Of a stretch of 64,000 nucleotides of DNA, positions 61,833-64,000 are shown in pieces. The stretch is from positions 1 through 64,000 of the forward strand of contig NZ_JABMKY010000001.1 of assembly GCF_013204845.1 (NCBI RefSeq). Reading direction: 5' to 3'. The stretch comes from Paenibacillus qinlingensis. GTDB taxonomy: Bacteria; Bacillota; Bacilli; Paenibacillales; NBRC-103111. The stretch's first letter is position 1. The number at the start of each line of letters is the position of its first letter. The notes beneath the pieces were generated by a model. The model did no database searches, was not told the origin of the DNA, and saw only the letters and a program-made list of their open reading frames with translations. A program made the translations under genes and the position numbers.

Positions 61833-62129
61833 TTAATTTTCCAATTTCCGTACTTCAGCTTTGCGCGTTATTGTTGACCAAAAGAGGCGCCACTGATGGG
61901 AATTCTTAAGTTTTACATTCCCTATTTTCATCTCATTCTCTTCCAATTCAATAACTTGCCAACTGCCAGGATCTTGAACGGCTTGCGATTCTAAAAAGGC
62001 CAAAGCGTGCTCGTTCGCTTCCTCTTGCTCATTCCAGAACTTCACACCATAGTAAGCGAGTCCATAGTGGTTAACCAGTGTAGTTGTATAAATTTGCTCG
62101 GACTCTTTCTGCTGCAGTACATAAGGCAT
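61833..62129 (-). CDS. Small conserved-looking protein of unknown function
   Basis: The 98-residue protein starts MPYVLQQKESEQIYTTTLVN and contains YYGVKFWNEQEEANEHALAF and a C-terminal strand VKLKNSHQWRLFWS. It is soluble; no family is recognised beyond similar Paenibacillus proteins I recall. AGGAGG precedes the ATG at 62129. It follows the PFOR gene behind a terminator. Confidence 0.65.
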   Translation of the reverse strand: MPYVLQQKESEQIYTTTLVNHYGLAYYGVKFWNEQEEANEHALAFLESQAVQDPGSWQVIELEENEMKIGNVKLKNSHQWRLFWSTITRKAEVRKLEN

Positions 62130-62152
62130 TTCCCTATACCTCCTGTTGAGAA

Positions 62153-62180
62153 GGCCCATTCGCCATAACGGGAATGGGCC
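62153..62180 (-). terminator. Terminator after the PFOR-like gene
   Basis: GGCCCATTC pairs with GAATGGGCC around a 10-base loop, followed by TTCTC on the minus strand. Confidence 0.7.
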
Positions 62181-62222
62181 TTCGTTTGTAGAACAAGCTT
62201 ATCAGATAACGGTCACGCCAAC

Positions 62223-64000
62223 TTATAAATAAGCATTCTCATGCTTAGCTTTAAGCATATTCCAACGACGCTCAACTTCCGTCTCGAACGATTTCAGTGA
62301 ACCTTCATACTCGGGTTTCGTAAGATGTTTCGTTTTCCCCATCGTTTTCAACCAGTCGGATAACGGAATCTTCTTACTCTTATCTTCCGGATTGTAGGTA
62401 ATTGAAGTAACCCCATGCTCCACCTCATAAAGTGGGAAGAAACAGGAATCCACAGCAGCACCAACGATGTTGGAGCCCTCTTGGTCATCAGACAGCCAGT
62501 TCAATGGGCATGCAATGAGAATTTTGCCATACACCAAGCCCTCATGCTGCGCATACCATTGCGCCTTCGCCGCTTTCTTGACCAGATCTTGCGGATACGC
62601 TTCAGATCCCGTAAAGACATATGGAATATGCGTCGCTGCCATAATTTGTGCCGTATCTTTATGATGGAATACTTTCCCACCTTGATGTTTACCGACATTA
62701 GAGGTCGAAGTCCGGTGTCCCATCGGCGTTGAATACGACAACTGTGCACCAGTGTTCATATAACCTTCATTATCGTACTCTAGAATAATCATTTTATGAT
62801 TTCGAAGTGCAGCACCGATGGCCGGCCCCATTCCGATATCCATACCGCCATCGCCAGTAATCATGACGAAAGTGAAATCATCCTTCAATCCTAGATGATC
62901 AAGTTCTCCACGGCGCTTCCGCTCCCAGAACATCTCTACAACACCTGACAACGTTGCTGCGCCATTCTGGAACAGATTGTGGATGTAAGTAGCTTTATGC
63001 GCCGAGTACGGATAACCCGTTGTTACAACCATCGCACAGCCTGTATGGAAAATAGAGACAATATCTCCCTCAATTCCTTTGAAAAACAATTCGAGTCCTG
63101 AGAAAATACCGCAGCCAGGACAAGCGCCATGACCTGGTGCAATCCGCTTCGGCTTTTTCGTCAAGGATCGAAGCGGTGGGATGCGTACATTTAATTTCCC
63201 TGTATTCTCATCAGGGGTAACGGTGATGAGACCCGTCTTCAGATCTTCATACTTCATCGGCGTCAATACTCGCTTCGGTGCTTTCGAGGGATCCCCCGGC
63301 GTATGGCCGTAGTAATCGAAAGGCACTTCCACCTTGCCGCTCTCCATCGCGTCAATGGCGAATTGGAACAGATTATGCCCATCCTCGGCATAAAAGTCTT
63401 TGCCACCTAAGCCATAGATTCGGCTTATGACAAGCGTGTCTCTGTTCCCGTTTGTGAACAGCGCCGCTTTAATTTCATTGACCATGTTGCCGCCATGTCC
63501 GCCATAGGAATCCGCGCGATCGCCTACGGTGATCGCTTTCACGTTCTTCAGCGCCTCTGCAATCTGCTTCGCTGGGAAAGGTCGGATCAGGTTCGGTGCA
63601 ATCGAACCTGCTTTAATGCCCTTCTCGCGGAGCTGGTCGACGACATCCTTGATGATTTCGGAAGCCGAATTCATCAGGAATACCGCGACTTCCGCGTCCT
63701 CCATCCGATATAGCTCTAGAATCGGATAGTCACGGCCCGTCAATTCGGCATACTCCTGCCGAATACGGTCATATACACCTTCGGCGTTATACATCGCCAT
63801 CGACTGTTGATAACAATTATTAATGTAATCCGGCTCATTCATATAAGGTCCGACGGTAATCGGATTATTACGATCTAAGGTATCTGGGAAGCCCTGTGGC
63901 TTCTCACCTACGAATGCCTGCACATCAGCCCGATGTGCGAAGGTTTGCACTCTGCGCTTTTGGTGAGAGGTGAAATACCCATCGGATGCGACCATTACCG
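62223..64000 (-). CDS. Fused 2-oxoacid (pyruvate):ferredoxin oxidoreductase, C-terminal part (5' end beyond window)
   Basis: The frame is open to the right edge, so only the last 590 residues or so are seen. The front part matches the transketolase C-like domain of the alpha subunit (MVASDGYFTSHQKRRVQ, IAPNLIRPFPAKQIAE). The rear part matches the beta subunit with the TPP site GDGGMDIGMGPAIGAALRNH and cysteines in HGACPGCG and HTGCAMV. Thus alpha and beta are fused in one chain. It oxidises a 2-oxoacid to acyl-CoA with ferredoxin. Confidence 0.85.
   Translation of the reverse strand, partial: VMVASDGYFTSHQKRRVQTFAHRADVQAFVGEKPQGFPDTLDRNNPITVGPYMNEPDYINNCYQQSMAMYNAEGVYDRIRQEYAELTGRDYPILELYRMEDAEVAVFLMNSASEIIKDVVDQLREKGIKAGSIAPNLIRPFPAKQIAEALKNVKAITVGDRADSYGGHGGNMVNEIKAALFTNGNRDTLVISRIYGLGGKDFYAEDGHNLFQFAIDAMESGKVEVPFDYYGHTPGDPSKAPKRVLTPMKYEDLKTGLITVTPDENTGKLNVRIPPLRSLTKKPKRIAPGHGACPGCGIFSGLELFFKGIEGDIVSIFHTGCAMVVTTGYPYSAHKATYIHNLFQNGAATLSGVVEMFWERKRRGELDHLGLKDDFTFVMITGDGGMDIGMGPAIGAALRNHKMIILEYDNEGYMNTGAQLSYSTPMGHRTSTSNVGKHQGGKVFHHKDTAQIMAATHIPYVFTGSEAYPQDLVKKAAKAQWYAQHEGLVYGKILIACPLNWLSDDQEGSNIVGAAVDSCFFPLYEVEHGVTSITYNPEDKSKKIPLSDWLKTMGKTKHLTKPEYEGSLKSFETEVERRWNMLKAKHENAYL

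Overview
The window looks like chromosomal DNA of a low-to-moderate GC Gram-positive bacterium of the Bacillales, most probably Paenibacillus or a close relative. The clues are strong AGGAGG-type ribosome binding sites, Rho-independent terminators after most units, a T-box leader, a CcpA-type cre site, a SigV/RsiV-like pair, an Amj-type lipid II flippase, XerS, YwbE-, YolD- and YkuK-type proteins, an IS1182-like transposase edge and several short intergenic repeats of the kind common in Paenibacillus. The genus is inference. No rRNA, tRNA or CRISPR array was seen.

Region 1 (1-15.6 kb) holds small metabolic and regulatory genes. These are an IS1182 transposase start, a T-box-led operon (frameshifted methyltransferase, NUDIX, DinB/YfiT), a TetR-DUF3995 pair, two HIT hydrolases, a TIM-barrel isomerase-like protein, an MFS exporter with an apparent ACG start, a DUF3990-type ADP-ribosyltransferase toxin with a small partner, a GIY-YIG/DUF6530 pair and a MerR/SDR divergon with twin operators.

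Region 2 (15.6-23.9 kb) is a seven-gene minus-strand operon for propionyl-CoA and short-chain acyl-CoA breakdown: acyl-CoA dehydrogenase, 2-methylcitrate synthase, dehydratase, methylisocitrate lyase, a second acyl-CoA dehydrogenase, thiolase and 3-hydroxyacyl-CoA dehydrogenase. A cre site lies upstream and a MITE-like repeat interrupts it. Region 3 (24-32.6 kb) has a DinG-like helicase, a radical SAM protein coupled to Amj, and a heterodimeric ABC exporter.

Region 4 (32.7-44 kb) is a complete reductive pyrimidine degradation locus. PreT/PreA reduce uracil or thymine, dihydropyrimidinase and a ureidopropionase-type amidase open and decarbamoylate the ring, a class III aminotransferase makes the semialdehyde, and a CoA-acylating dehydrogenase finishes. 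PucR is the local regulator. A small uncharacterised protein and a degenerate ABC ATPase belong to the same strand.

Region 5 (44-64 kb) carries cell-wall hydrolases, an LD-carboxypeptidase-like S66 protein, two tyrosine recombinases (one XerS), an MFS/AraC divergon, SigV/RsiV, a TetR/SDR pair with three identical palindromic operators, a lipoprotein, a YghZ-type reductase, a phosphotransferase, YkuK and the end of a fused pyruvate:ferredoxin-type oxidoreductase.

Several genes carry lesions or lost motifs: methyltransferase frameshift, ACG start, ABC ATPase, both acyl-CoA dehydrogenases and the thiolase. This suggests local gene decay or base-level sequence error. Three 190-bp-class intergenic repeats and a 35-bp tandem repeat are structure that the genes do not explain.
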